In this document: in pieces, positions 55,007-63,943 of the stretch
How the letters are laid out: each line of letters opens with the position of its first letter
Position numbering within the stretch: position 1 is the first letter of the stretch
NCBI GenBank assembly: GCA_900465915.1
Contig: UBKJ01000005.1
Location: 186,001-250,000, forward strand
DNA length: 64,000 nucleotides
From: Hyphomicrobiales bacterium
GTDB taxonomy: Bacteria; Pseudomonadota; Alphaproteobacteria; Rhizobiales; Rhizobiaceae
Direction of reading: 5' to 3'
Translations under genes and position numbers: made by a program
The notes under the pieces: generated by a model
Database searches by the model: none
Told to the model about the DNA's origin: nothing
What the model saw: the letters and a program-made list of their open reading frames with translations, nothing else

Positions 55007-55174
55007 ATTCGATGTGCGGCATACACCATATCGCGCCGCGGTCGTCAATGCTCTTTCGTGAAGTTTTTTCGTCTTTTTGTCGATGGCCGCAGCGGAGGGC
55101 CGCAAATGCGCGGGTCGGCTTCGGGCGGCTCCGCCTGGGCGGGCCGCCGGAGCCGCTTGCGGCGCCCGAAAGCC

Positions 55175-55537
55175 TCAGGCGGCGATCAGCATCTTTTCGA
55201 TTTCGTTGACCAGGTCCCGCAGGTGGAAGGGCTTGGACAGCACCTTGGCGTCGCGCGGGGCCTCCGAATCGGGGTTCAGCGCCACGGCCGCGAAGCCGGT
55301 GATGAACATGATCTTGAGGTCCGGGTCGATTTCCGTCGCCCGGCGGGCCAGCTCGATGCCGTCCATCTCCGGCATGACGATATCGGTCAGGAGCAGCGAG
55401 AACGGCTCTTCCTGCAAGCGCTCGTAGGCGCTGGCGCCGTTGTCGAAATGGGTGACGTGATAGCCCGCCTTTTCCAGCGCTTTCACCAGGAAGCGGCGCA
55501 TATCGTTGTCGTCTTCAGCGAGAAGGATTCTTTTCAT
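55175..55537 (-). CDS. cpdR: CpdR-type single-domain response regulator
   Basis: 120 residues, receiver domain only. Acidic pocket E8-D9-D10, phospho-acceptor Asp52 in LLLTDIVMPEMDG, Thr in FITGFAA and Lys in LSKPFHL. CpdR in alphaproteobacteria delivers substrates to the ClpXP protease in its unphosphorylated form and is controlled by the CckA-ChpT relay. Placement next to tRNA-Val and an N-formylglutamate amidohydrolase is usual in Hyphomicrobiales. Confidence 0.9.
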   Translation of the reverse strand: MKRILLAEDDNDMRRFLVKALEKAGYHVTHFDNGASAYERLQEEPFSLLLTDIVMPEMDGIELARRATEIDPDLKIMFITGFAAVALNPDSEAPRDAKVLSKPFHLRDLVNEIEKMLIAA

Positions 55538-55803
55538 TGGTCCGTCCGAAAATTCCGTCGTTCGCTCTGCCTCGGGGGCGGCCGTAACGACTCAAGCTCC
55601 ACCCTAGAAAACGCCCCTTTGGTAAATATGCGATGAATGCCGGCGTGAATGTTAATTGTTATGGCGGGTGTTTGGCAACCGAACGATGCAACCATGGCGA
55701 TGAAAAGCGCCATTTGCGCGCCGAAGGCGCTTGGCGTACCCTGTCGCGGTTTGATATGGACGGCGATCGGGGCGAGAATGAGCCATCATCAACGGATCGA
55801 AGC

Positions 55804-56691
55804 ATGAGCCTGGAGCGCGATTTTCCTCTGACGCCGCCGTTCGAGCTTTGCGCGCCGGCGCAGCAGCGCATTCCCTTCGTGTTCAATTCCCCGCATAGCG
55901 GCCGGAACTATCCCAAATCCTTCCTCGAATCGTCGCGGCTCGACGCGCTGGCCATCCGCCAGTCCGAGGACTGCTATGTGGACGAGCTGTTCGGCGCCGC
56001 CGTGCGGCTGGGCGCGCCGCTCCTGAAGGCGCATTTCCCGCGCGCCTTCCTCGACGTCAACCGCGAGCCCTACGAGCTCGACCCGCGCATGTTCGCCGAG
56101 CCGCTGCCGCCCTTCGCCAACAGCCAGTCGGCGCGCGTCGCCGGCGGCCTGGGCGCGGTGCCGCGCCTGGTCGGCGAGGGCCAGCTCATCTATTCCGGCC
56201 GCATCGCTTTGTCCGAGGCGCTCTATCGCATCGAGGACATCTACAAGCCCTATCACCGCACGCTAGACGAGCTTTTGCGCGCCACCCGCGCCCGATTCGG
56301 CTACGCCGTGCTGATCGATTGCCACTCCATGCCCGGCGGCGCGCGCGCCGGCGACAATCCGCGTCCCGACTTCATCGTCGGCGACCGCTTCGGCCGCTCG
56401 TGCAGCATGCGGCTGACGCAGGCGGCCATCGAGATCCTGCGCGACATGGGCTACGCCGTCGAGCACAACAAGCCCTATGCCGGCGGCTTCATCACCGAGC
56501 ATTACGGCCGCCCCGGCCAGTCCTGCCACGCTTTGCAGATCGAGGTGAACCGCGCGCTCTACGTCAACGAGCAGAGCCTCGACCGGCTGGCCGGCTTCGA
56601 GGCGCTGCGCGGCGACCTCTACCGCTTCATGAGCGACCTGACCTCGCTGCCGGACGACGTCTTCGTCGCCCCGCCGCTGGCGGCGGAATGA
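55804..56691 (+). CDS. N-formylglutamate amidohydrolase family protein
   Basis: 295 residues from ATG 55804; ATG 55756 in frame is an alternative. Family features: FVFNSPHSGRNYP, the RQSEDCYVDELF acidic stretch, VNREPYELDPRMF, LIDCHSMPGG with probable zinc ligands, and a late QIEVNRALYVNE. The true substrate of this stand-alone form in alphaproteobacteria is uncertain, since no hut genes are nearby. Confidence 0.9.
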   Translation: MSLERDFPLTPPFELCAPAQQRIPFVFNSPHSGRNYPKSFLESSRLDALAIRQSEDCYVDELFGAAVRLGAPLLKAHFPRAFLDVNREPYELDPRMFAEPLPPFANSQSARVAGGLGAVPRLVGEGQLIYSGRIALSEALYRIEDIYKPYHRTLDELLRATRARFGYAVLIDCHSMPGGARAGDNPRPDFIVGDRFGRSCSMRLTQAAIEILRDMGYAVEHNKPYAGGFITEHYGRPGQSCHALQIEVNRALYVNEQSLDRLAGFEALRGDLYRFMSDLTSLPDDVFVAPPLAAE

Positions 56692-57034
56692 CGGCGCCAA
56701 GATAAAAAGAACCGCGCCCCCATTGAGAGAACGCGGCCAAAGACTAGGGAGGAAATGCCTCGAAAGGCGTCGACAGGAAAACCTGTCCGAGGTTGAAACT
56801 ACGCCCGAACGCGGCGCGCGTCAAGAAAAATGGCGTATTTTTTGAGCAGGAATTATGTTGCTCAAAATTTAGGCCGATCGCGCATTTCGCAGCCGGGCGA
56901 CACGCCGCCGTCGCATGGCGGCGCTAAGACGCCCGTCGAGGGCGTGGGCGCGCGCGAATCCAGGGGGGTCGCGGTTCGATTTTGGGGCGCGGGCGCTGGA
57001 GGCTCGCGCCGGATCTGGAGACAGGAGACTGGGA
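56692..57034. other. Intergenic stretch with an inverted repeat
   Basis: No gene seen. TTTTGAGCA (56840-56848) faces TGCTCAAAA (56859-56867) around a ten-base loop, possibly a regulator site or terminator for the amidohydrolase. A weaker CCGCG...CGCGG pair occurs near 56715. Confidence 0.45.
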
Positions 57035-57811
57035 TTGCTCGTCGATAAAGCATTTTTTTCCGAAGCGGCGGCCGCGGCCGCGGCTGAAACCTTGCCGCGC
57101 TTCCGGCGAATCAACGAGGTCGACAACAAATATGCGGCCGGTTTCGACCCGGTGACCGAGGCCGACCGCGCCGCCGAGCGGGCGATTCGCGCCGTCATCG
57201 GCCGCGCCTTTCCCGATCACGGAATCCTGGGCGAGGAATACGGGCCGGAAAACACCGACCGCAGCCATGTCTGGGTCATCGATCCCATCGACGGCACGCG
57301 CGCCTTCATCTCCGGCCTGCCGGTCTGGGGCACGCTTTTGGGCCTGACCGTGGACGGCGACGCGCGCGCCGGCATGATGTCGCAGCCCTTCACCGGCGAA
57401 TTGTTCTACAGCGACGGCGAGGGAGCTTATCTCCTGCGCGAGGGGCGGGAGGCGCAGCGGCTTTCCGTGCGCAAGGGCGGCGGCATAGCGGAGGCCACGC
57501 TCTTCACCACCACGCCGGCCATGTTCAAGGGCGACGACCGCCGCAATTTCGACCGGCTGGAGGGCGCGGTGCGCCTGTCGCGCTACGGCGTCGACTGCTA
57601 CGCCTTCGCCATGCTGGCCGCCGGCCAGGTCGACCTGGTGGTGGAATCGGGCCTGCAGCCCTATGACATCGTGGCGCTGATCCCGATCATCGAGCAGGCC
57701 GGCGGCGTGGTCACGCGCCGCGACGGCGGCCCGGCCGAAAAGGGCGGCGACATCGTGGCGGCGGCCTCGCCGGCGCTGCACGCCGCCGCGCTCGACCTTC
57801 TCAACGGCTGA
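57035..57811 (+). CDS. hisN: Histidinol-phosphatase-type inositol monophosphatase family enzyme
   Basis: 258 residues from TTG 57035, which has AGGAG seven bases upstream; the frame is open further but without a good start. The metal-site motifs of the family are complete: E-E in ILGEEYG, VIDPIDGTRAFISGLPVWG (D-P-I-D-G-T) and VESGLQPYDIVALIPIIEQAGG. The exact G-L-Q-P-Y-D variant is that of HisN-type histidinol-phosphate phosphatase. A role on inositol phosphate is possible but less likely. Confidence 0.85.
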   Translation: MLVDKAFFSEAAAAAAAETLPRFRRINEVDNKYAAGFDPVTEADRAAERAIRAVIGRAFPDHGILGEEYGPENTDRSHVWVIDPIDGTRAFISGLPVWGTLLGLTVDGDARAGMMSQPFTGELFYSDGEGAYLLREGREAQRLSVRKGGGIAEATLFTTTPAMFKGDDRRNFDRLEGAVRLSRYGVDCYAFAMLAAGQVDLVVESGLQPYDIVALIPIIEQAGGVVTRRDGGPAEKGGDIVAAASPALHAAALDLLNG

Positions 57812-57832
57812 TTTTGGAGTGCCGGAAATATG

Positions 57833-57872
57833 GAGGCCCGGGCGGTTCTGACGAACCGCCCGGGCCTCTGTT
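57833..57872. terminator. Bidirectional terminator between hisN and pit
   Basis: GAGGCCCGGGCGGTTC (57833-57848) is perfectly complementary to 57853-57868 around TGAC: a 16-pair stem, followed by TGTTT on the plus strand. It serves the convergent hisN and pit genes. Confidence 0.85.
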
Positions 57873-57943
57873 TAGGCGTGATATCTATTTGTCTTCGCCG
57901 CGATTACGCGGCGCTAAATGTTTCTATCCGGCTGCAAAATGCT

Positions 57944-58948
57944 CTAGCCGAACAGGCCGGCCGCGCCGTAGAAGGCGGCCGAGATCAGCGCCGTGGCCGG
58001 CATGGTGACGACCCAGGCGATGACGATGTTGCCGGCCAGTCCCCAGCGCACGGCCGAGACGCGGCGCGCCGCGCCGACGCCGACGATGGCGCCGGTGATG
58101 GTGTGGGTGGTCGAGACGGGGATGCCGAGCCACGTGGCGCCGAACAGGGTCAGCGCGCCGCCCGCCTCGGCGCAAAAGCCTTGCGTCGGGTTGAGGCGGG
58201 TGATCTTCGATCCCATCGTGTGGACGATGCGCCAGCCGCCGAACAGCGTGCCCAGCGCCATGGCCGACTGGCAGGACAGCACCACCCAGAACGGCACGTA
58301 GAAGGTCGAGCCGAGATAGCCCTGGCTGAACAGGAGCACGGCGATGATGCCCATGGTCTTCTGCGCGTCGTTGCCGCCGTGGCCGAGCGAATAGAGCGAG
58401 GCCGAGAAGAACTGCATGACGCGAAACGTGCTGTCGACGGCGAAGGGCGTCTGGCGGACGAACAGCCACGAGACGATCAGCACCAGGACGAGGGCGAGGA
58501 AGAAGCCGATCGCCGGCGACAGGAAGATCGCCCCGACGGTCTTGAGCAGGCCGCTCCAGACGATGGCGCTGAAGCCGACCTTGGCGAGGCCCGCGCCCAC
58601 CAGCCCGCCGACCAGCGCGTGGGACGAGCTGGAGGGGATGCCGAACACCCAGGTGACGATGTTCCAGACGATGGCGCTCATCAGCGCGGCGAAGATCACC
58701 TGCGGCGTGACGATGGAGGGATCGATGATGCCGGTGCCGACCGTCTGGGCGACGTGCAGGCCGAAGAACAGGAAGGCGATGAAGTTGAAGAAGGCGGCCC
58801 AGGCCACCGCGTATTGCGGCCGCAGCACGCGGGTCGACACGATGGTCGCGATGGAGTTGGCCGCGTCGTGCAGCCCGTTGAGGAAATCGAAGAACAGCGC
58901 GACGGCGACGAGGCCGATCACCAGCGGCAGAGCGAGGGCGGCGTCCAT
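57944..58948 (-). CDS. pit: Low-affinity phosphate permease (PiT family)
   Basis: 334 residues. Both PiT signature repeats are present: FFDFLNGLHDAANSIATIVSTRVL near 20 and GHGGNDAQKTMGIIAVLL near 190, the G-x-N-D motif that binds sodium/proton and phosphate. The WLGIPVSTTHTITGAIVGVG segment near 270 is also typical. It imports inorganic phosphate with protons. Overlaps the DUF47 gene by one base. Confidence 0.95.
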   Translation of the reverse strand: MDAALALPLVIGLVAVALFFDFLNGLHDAANSIATIVSTRVLRPQYAVAWAAFFNFIAFLFFGLHVAQTVGTGIIDPSIVTPQVIFAALMSAIVWNIVTWVFGIPSSSSHALVGGLVGAGLAKVGFSAIVWSGLLKTVGAIFLSPAIGFFLALVLVLIVSWLFVRQTPFAVDSTFRVMQFFSASLYSLGHGGNDAQKTMGIIAVLLFSQGYLGSTFYVPFWVVLSCQSAMALGTLFGGWRIVHTMGSKITRLNPTQGFCAEAGGALTLFGATWLGIPVSTTHTITGAIVGVGAARRVSAVRWGLAGNIVIAWVVTMPATALISAAFYGAAGLFG

Positions 58949-59592
58949 CAGACGTTCTCGATGACGATGCCGCTGATCTCGTTGGCGACGTCCTCGAAAC
59001 GGTCGACAACCTTCTCCAGCTCGCCGTAGATCTCGCTGCCGATCATGTAGGCGATGGCGTCGCCGCTCGATCCGTGGCGCTGGAACAGGTCCTTGAGGCC
59101 CTGGTCGTGCAGGTCGTCCGAGCGGCCCTCGACGCGCGTCACCTCCTCGGAGATCGAGGCCAGCCGCTGGGCGTTGGCGCCGACCTTGTCGAGAAGCGGG
59201 ATGGCCTCGGCGATGAGGTTCGCCGCCTTGACGATCTCGCCGCCCATCTGCTGCATCAGCGGATCGAAGCGGGTCTGCTCGAACAGGCGGATGGTCTTGA
59301 CCGTCTTGTGCATCATGTCGATGGCGTCGTCCATCGACTGGATGAGGTCCTTGATGTCGCCGCGGTCGAAGGGGGTGATGAAGCTGCGCCGGACCGCCAG
59401 CAGCACCTCGCGGGTGATGTCGTCGGCCTCGTTCTCCAGCGCGACGATGCGCGCGCAGTTGTTCTCGATGTCCTCGCCCTTGAGCAGCCGGTCCAGCGCC
59501 TGCGCGGCCGCGACGGCCGTTTTCGAGTGCTGGCGGAACATATCGAAGAATCCGTCCTCTCGCGGCATCAGCCTTCGAAAAATGCTCATCAT
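58948..59592 (-). CDS. DUF47 (PhoU-like) regulator paired with PiT
   Basis: 214 residues from ATG 59592 (GAGGAAGG upstream; a second ATG follows immediately). All-helical PhoU-like protein with CARIVALENEADDITREVL and FITPFDRGDIKDLIQSMDDAID, the acidic E/D-x3-D metal-binding pattern. DUF47 proteins are usually encoded just before pit and regulate or assist the permease. Confidence 0.9.
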   Translation of the reverse strand: MMSIFRRLMPREDGFFDMFRQHSKTAVAAAQALDRLLKGEDIENNCARIVALENEADDITREVLLAVRRSFITPFDRGDIKDLIQSMDDAIDMMHKTVKTIRLFEQTRFDPLMQQMGGEIVKAANLIAEAIPLLDKVGANAQRLASISEEVTRVEGRSDDLHDQGLKDLFQRHGSSGDAIAYMIGSEIYGELEKVVDRFEDVANEISGIVIENV

Positions 59593-59737
59593 GCTCAAGC
59601 GGCCTTCCTCATGGGGACACGGTGTCGGAAATGTGTCATAAATCGCCGCGGGCGGCCGGGCAACAGGCAAAATCCGTCCCGCACAGGCGTGCGGGAGAGG
59701 CAGTGGTCGCTGCGCTTCGATTCGGCGTGCGGCGCGG

Positions 59738-60043
59738 TCAGATTCCCGACCCGTCCAGCTCGCGGTCGTCCTCGCCTTCCCAGGGCGAGGGAGCGGAGGC
59801 GCGGCTGACGTCGGCCGAGGGCATCGGCATCCAGCATTTCAGCTCCGGCTCGGCATATTCGACGATGCAGCCGGGGGAGGAATCGGCGGCGCGCCAGCCT
59901 TCGCCGCCGAAACGGTCGCCGTTCGACCAGTAGGCGACGTCGACCTGCGCCGGCCCCTGCTCGGACGCGCGGACCGTGACGAGAATCCGGCTGCCGTCCC
60001 TGGGTATGCTCGCCATGTGGCGCCACCGAACGGGTTGCTCCAT
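59738..60043 (-). CDS. Conserved small protein of unknown function
   Basis: 101 residues, ATG 60043 with GGAGGGAA upstream. Sequence DGSRILVTVRASEQGPAQVD, then VAYWSNGDRFGGEGWRAADS and VEYAEPELKCWMPMP. Short proteins with this R-W-R-A-A-D-S and C-W-M-P-L/M-P pattern are common in Hyphomicrobiales; no function is known to me. Cytoplasmic, no signal peptide. Confidence 0.75.
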   Translation of the reverse strand: MEQPVRWRHMASIPRDGSRILVTVRASEQGPAQVDVAYWSNGDRFGGEGWRAADSSPGCIVEYAEPELKCWMPMPSADVSRASAPSPWEGEDDRELDGSGI

Positions 60044-60197
60044 CGCTGTTCCCTCCTGCCTTGTCGTGGGAAAGCATCGCCGCGCCGGGGGAGGCGGTCA
60101 ATCTAAACTTTGCGCGGGTTGGCCTGGTGCGGCGGGCGTTCCGGCGGCGATTGGCGGCCCGGACGGGGCTGCGCGACCATGCGTCGCGGACGGCGCG

Positions 60198-61187
60198 CTA
60201 ATCCGCCAGCGCCGGGCCGTCCGGCTCCAGCGCCGGCGGCATGGCTTCCGCGTCGGCGGAGCCGGGGATGAAGGCGTCGAAGGCGGCGAGGAGCTGATCG
60301 CGATAAAAATCCGCCTCCTGCAGCATTTCGTGGCGTGCGCCGTCGATCACCGTCAGCGACACGTTGCGGGTGCGGGCGGCGAAGCGCTCGATGGCGGCGG
60401 TCGACACCACGCGGTCGTCGCCGGCGGCGACGATCAGCAGCGGCACGGCGGGGACGAAATCCGGCTGCGACACGCGCCGCGCCGCCTCCAGCGCGCCCCA
60501 CACCCAGCGCACCGTCGGGCCGCCGAGCGCGAGGTCGGGATGGCTGCGCGCCATGTCGGCGTTGCGCATGAAGCGGCCGGGGTCGCTGGTCAGCGGATTG
60601 CCGGCGAAGGGGCGGGCGGTCAGCCTCTTGCCGCCGGCGGCGTAGACGCGGCCGAGGCCGAGCCGGCGCAGCGTCGAGACGATGCGGCGCATGGCGTCGT
60701 CGCCGAGCTTCTGGCCGCCGAGGCCCAAGAGCGGCGCGCAGAGCACGGCGCGCGTCACCCGCGCCGCCAGCCGGTCCATCGCCGCCAGCGCCACCAGCCC
60801 GCCGGCCGAATGGGCGAGCACGTAGAAGGGCGCCGGACAGTCGGGCAGCACGACGGCGCTCAAAAACTGGTCCAGCTCGTCGCAATAATCGTCGAAGCTG
60901 CGCACATAGCCGCGCAGCCGGTCGCGCAAGAGCCGGTCCGAGCCGCCCTGGCCGCGCCAGTCGAAGCTGACCACGGTGAAGCCGCGCGCGGCGAGGTCGG
61001 CCATGGTCTCGAAATATTTCTCGATGAACTCGTTGCGGCCCTGCAGGATCAGCACCGTGCCGTGGGCGCGCCGCTCCGGCTCCAGCACGGCGTAGCGCAG
61101 TTTCACCCCATCGCGGGCGGCGAAGATCTCGGCCCGGATTCCGTGCGGCGCGGGATTGGCGTCGGTTTCGAAAAGCGCTGCCGGCAT
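60198..61187 (-). CDS. Alpha/beta-hydrolase, lysophospholipase L2-like
   Basis: 329 residues from ATG 61187; a frame running to 61289 crosses a terminator hairpin. Core features: LILQGRNEFIEKYFE, SFDWRGQGGSDR, nucleophile elbow LAHSAGGLVALAAM (Ser in G/A-H-S-A-G-G), late Asp in VAAGDDRVVS and catalytic His in IDGARHEMLQE. The HEMLxE end is typical of PldB-like lysophospholipases/monoacylglycerol lipases. Confidence 0.88.
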   Translation of the reverse strand: MPAALFETDANPAPHGIRAEIFAARDGVKLRYAVLEPERRAHGTVLILQGRNEFIEKYFETMADLAARGFTVVSFDWRGQGGSDRLLRDRLRGYVRSFDDYCDELDQFLSAVVLPDCPAPFYVLAHSAGGLVALAAMDRLAARVTRAVLCAPLLGLGGQKLGDDAMRRIVSTLRRLGLGRVYAAGGKRLTARPFAGNPLTSDPGRFMRNADMARSHPDLALGGPTVRWVWGALEAARRVSQPDFVPAVPLLIVAAGDDRVVSTAAIERFAARTRNVSLTVIDGARHEMLQEADFYRDQLLAAFDAFIPGSADAEAMPPALEPDGPALAD

Positions 61188-61234
61188 GCCCTGGTTCCTG
61201 TGTCTGGAGAAGACAGCATAACCGCCGAAGATGA

Positions 61235-61268
61235 AAAAAGCACCGGAAGTTCGCGGGCGAACTTCCGG
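61235..61268 (-). terminator. Rho-independent terminator downstream of the small secreted protein gene
   Basis: CCGGAAGTTCGC (61243-61254) pairs with GCGAACTTCCGG (61257-61268); on the minus strand the stem is followed by TGCTTTTTT. Confidence 0.85.
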
Positions 61269-61335
61269 CGCAGGGTCGGGCCGGGGCAAGGGACGTTGCG
61301 TCCGGCCTTTTCCGTCTTGGGAGACAGGATGGGGA

Positions 61336-61719
61336 TCAGTAGCCGACGTTGCGCTCGCCGACGATGCGGCCGGAATAGGCGTCGACCATCACGATGACGC
61401 GGCGGCCGCTGGGGCGCGAGGCGCGCACCACATAGACGTCGCGGCGCAGGCGGATGTCGCCGACATTGTAGCCGCGGCGCTCGAGGATGCGGGTCACGCC
61501 GCGCGGGCCGATGATCTCGCGGCGATAGCCGTCGTCGCCCCAGTTCGGGCGCCGGTCCGGGCCGCCCCAGCCGCGGTCGTCGGGACGCGGGCGATAGCCG
61601 TTGTCGTCGTCGTAATATTGGACCTGGACGCGCAGCCCGTCATCGGCGGCGTAGGAGGCGGTCGCATATCCGGTTGCGACGGTGGCGATTGCGGCGAGGG
61701 CGAGAACGGCTTTCTTCAT
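61336..61719 (-). CDS. Small secreted protein, PepSY-like C-terminus
   Basis: 127 residues. Signal peptide MKKAVLALAAIATVATGYATASYA/AD, then an acidic, Tyr/Arg/Asp-rich linker (about 30-65), then about 60 residues reading GPRGVTRILERRGYNVGDIR and VIVMVDAYSGRIVGERNVGY. The end resembles PepSY-type domains of periplasmic proteins. Function unknown. Confidence 0.75.
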   Translation of the reverse strand: MKKAVLALAAIATVATGYATASYAADDGLRVQVQYYDDDNGYRPRPDDRGWGGPDRRPNWGDDGYRREIIGPRGVTRILERRGYNVGDIRLRRDVYVVRASRPSGRRVIVMVDAYSGRIVGERNVGY

Positions 61720-62046
61720 GACCGGTTTCCTTGAACGGTTCCGCCGGGCGGCGGGATGGTTTGCACCTTATCGAAAGGCTGCTGAACGCTCGCCGAAGAC
61801 CGTGTTTATTTTGGGTTCATTTTGCGTCGCGTTTCGCTGTTCCCCTGAAAATATGCGCCCTATTCATCAGAAGTTGTTACCGGCGTTGAAGCGCCGTGAT
61901 CGGCGCAAAAACCCTTGAAATCGGAAAAACCTCTTCCCAAATGAAGCCTGCGGCCGCCCGAAGCGGGGCCGCCGGCACGAGAAATTCGCCAGATCGGGAA
62001 TTTCGCCGCCAGTCATGCATTTGTCGCTCTGAAGGAGGGCTTAACC
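61720..62046. other. Intergenic region between the secreted-protein gene and hsp20
   Basis: 327 bases without a convincing gene. It holds the RpoH-like promoter of hsp20 at 61914-61942 and the ribosome-binding site AAGGAGGG at 62032-62039. The other half should contain the promoter of the minus-strand secreted-protein gene, which I could not place. Confidence 0.6.
61914..61942 (+). promoter_or_regulatory. RpoH (heat-shock sigma) type promoter of hsp20
   Basis: CTTGAAA (61914-61920), 15-base spacer, CCCAAAT (61936-61942); this matches the CTTGAAA / CCCATnT pattern with one deviation and precedes a small heat-shock gene by about 100 bases. Confidence 0.65.
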
Positions 62047-62517
62047 ATGCGTCACGTTGATTTTTCTCCGCTCTATCGCTCCACTGTCGGCTTCGACCGG
62101 CTGTTCACCATGCTCGATTCGCTGGCCTCGCCCGAAGGCGGCCAGTCCTATCCGCCCTATAATATCGAGCGGACCGGCGAGAACGCCTACCGCATCACCA
62201 TGGCGGTGGCGGGCTTCTCGGAAAGCGAACTGGAGATCGAGGCCCATCGCAACCAGCTCACCGTCAAGGGCCAGAAGGCCGACGAAAGCGAGACCGAGAC
62301 GGGCGAAGTGCTTTATCGTGGCATCGCCTCGCGCGCTTTCGAGCGCCGCTTCCAGCTCGCCGATTTCGTCGAGGTGGCGGGCGCGAGCCTGAAGAACGGG
62401 CTCCTGCACATCGACCTCAAGCGCGAGATTCCCGAGCAGATGAAGCCGCGCAAGATCGAGGTCGCCCGCGCCGGTGCGGACGAGAGCCAGCAGATCGAGG
62501 CCAAAACGGCCCACTGA
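62047..62517 (+). CDS. Small heat-shock protein (Hsp20/IbpA family)
   Basis: 156 residues with AAGGAGGG upstream. The N-terminus [20 protein letters not shown] is IbpA-like. The alpha-crystallin domain runs from about 36 to 130 ([47 protein letters not shown]-x-x-x-N-G-L-L as [12 protein letters not shown]). The tail KPRKIEV carries the I-x-V anchor. It is an ATP-independent holding chaperone. Confidence 0.94.
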   Translation: MRHVDFSPLYRSTVGFDRLFTMLDSLASPEGGQSYPPYNIERTGENAYRITMAVAGFSESELEIEAHRNQLTVKGQKADESETETGEVLYRGIASRAFERRFQLADFVEVAGASLKNGLLHIDLKREIPEQMKPRKIEVARAGADESQQIEAKTAH

Positions 62518-62541
62518 TCGCTTATATGAGCGTATGAATGG

Positions 62542-62568
62542 ACGGCGCCCTTTACGGGCGCCGTTTTC
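62542..62568. terminator. Terminator between hsp20 and the threonine aldolase gene
   Basis: ACGGCGCCC (62542-62550) pairs with GGGCGCCGT (62556-62564) around TTTAC, then TTTT on the plus strand; serves convergent genes. Confidence 0.88.
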
Positions 62569-62571
62569 GCA

Positions 62572-63621
62572 TCAGGCGACCAGCGCGCCGAAGCGGTCGG
62601 CTTCCTCCTCCGTATTGGCGAAGCTGGTGACGAAGCGGGCGAGGACCTCGCCCTCGCCGAGGCGATGCGTCTCCGAATGCGGCGGGTTCCAGTCGTAGAA
62701 GACGGCGCCGGCGGCCTGCAGCCGCTCGTAGACCGAGCGCTTCATGATGGCGAAGATCTCGTTGGCCTCCGGCTTCCAGGCGAGTCGCATCTGCGCGGAG
62801 GCGTCGATATGGCCGGCCAGCCGGGCGGCGACGGCGTTGGCGCGGCGGGCGAGGTCGAGCCACAGCCCGTCCTCCAGATAGGCGTCGAACTGCGCCGCTA
62901 TGAAGCGCGTCTTGGAGAAGAGCTGCGCGGCGCGCTTGCGAATATAGGGCAGGTCCTTCGCCTGCGCGGGGTCCATGAAGACCAGCGCCTCGGCGCACCA
63001 GCAGCCGTTCTTGGTGCCGCCGAAGGAGACGATGTCGACGCCCTGCTTCCAGGTCATCTCCGCCGGCGTCAGGCCGAGCGAGACCAGCGCATTGGCGAAG
63101 CGCGCGCCGTCCATGTGCAGCGGCAGCCCGGCCTCGCGGCAGATGGCGGAAATGGCGGCGATCTCGTCGGGCCGGTAGAGCGTGCCGACCTCGGTCGCCT
63201 GCGTGACGGACACCGCCATCGGCTGGCCGGCATGGATGAAGCCGGGGCTGAAGCGCTTCAATTCGCGGGAGAGCAGCGCCGGGTCGATGCGGCCCAGCGC
63301 GCCGTCGACCGGATGCAGCCTTGCGCCGCCGGTGAAATATTCCGGCGCGCCGCATTCGTCCTCGATCACATGCGCCTCGCGATGCACCAGCGACACGCCG
63401 CCCGGCCGGTTGACGCTGGCGAGCGCCAGCGAATTGGCCGCAGTCCCCGTGCCGACGAAGAACACCGCCACCTCGCGCTCGAAGATTTCGTTGAAGCGCC
63501 GCTCCACGCGCTTGTCCAGCTCGCTCGCGCCATAGGCGGCCGCGAAGCCGCCGGCGTGGCGGGCGAGGCTTTCGGCGATTTTCGGATGGGCCCCGGCCCA
63601 GTTGTCGGATGCGAAATGCAC
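62572..63621 (-). CDS. ltaE: Low-specificity L-threonine aldolase
   Basis: 349 residues from GTG 63621 (GGAG upstream), the natural start of the family (HFASDNWAGAHPKI). The pyridoxal-phosphate lysine is in VSFGGTKNGCW. Other conserved parts are FVGTGTAANSLAL, LPLHMDGARFANALVSLG and a C-terminal RFVTSFANTEEEAD. It splits threonine and allo-threonine to glycine and acetaldehyde. It is slightly longer than E. coli LtaE (333). Confidence 0.92.
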   Translation of the reverse strand: MHFASDNWAGAHPKIAESLARHAGGFAAAYGASELDKRVERRFNEIFEREVAVFFVGTGTAANSLALASVNRPGGVSLVHREAHVIEDECGAPEYFTGGARLHPVDGALGRIDPALLSRELKRFSPGFIHAGQPMAVSVTQATEVGTLYRPDEIAAISAICREAGLPLHMDGARFANALVSLGLTPAEMTWKQGVDIVSFGGTKNGCWCAEALVFMDPAQAKDLPYIRKRAAQLFSKTRFIAAQFDAYLEDGLWLDLARRANAVAARLAGHIDASAQMRLAWKPEANEIFAIMKRSVYERLQAAGAVFYDWNPPHSETHRLGEGEVLARFVTSFANTEEEADRFGALVA

Positions 63622-63814
63622 GTCTTTTCTCCGCTCGGTTCCAGCGCGATTTCCTAGCCTATCGGCGGCGGAATCGGAATCGATTTTTCCCCGCCGCGCC
63701 CGGCGCAATTAAAGATCGAACGCCCGCGCGCCTGCGACATTTTATTGCGGCCGCGATCCAAAAAAATCGCGTTTCCATCTTGTGAGGGAATTTGAATTCT
63801 GCCATAGATAAATA

Positions 63815-63831
63815 GGACAGCAATGCTGTCC
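63815..63831. promoter_or_regulatory. 17-bp palindrome, probable operator upstream of the gene at the window end
   Basis: GGACAGCAATGCTGTCC is a perfect palindrome around one A, flanked by AT-rich TAGATAAATA and CAATTAAG. It resembles repressor sites such as those of Rrf2 or TetR families. It sits about 130 bases before the last possible start codon in the window. The surrounding 63622-63943 shows no other feature. Confidence 0.5.
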
Positions 63832-63943
63832 AATTAAGCGCCGTCGTCGCCGGTCAAGCCGGCGCGTCCGGCGCCGCGACCATGACGGGGAGGTTCGGCG
63901 AGGCTTTCCAGCGCGCCGGGCGACGCCTGTCGGAGCCTGACGC

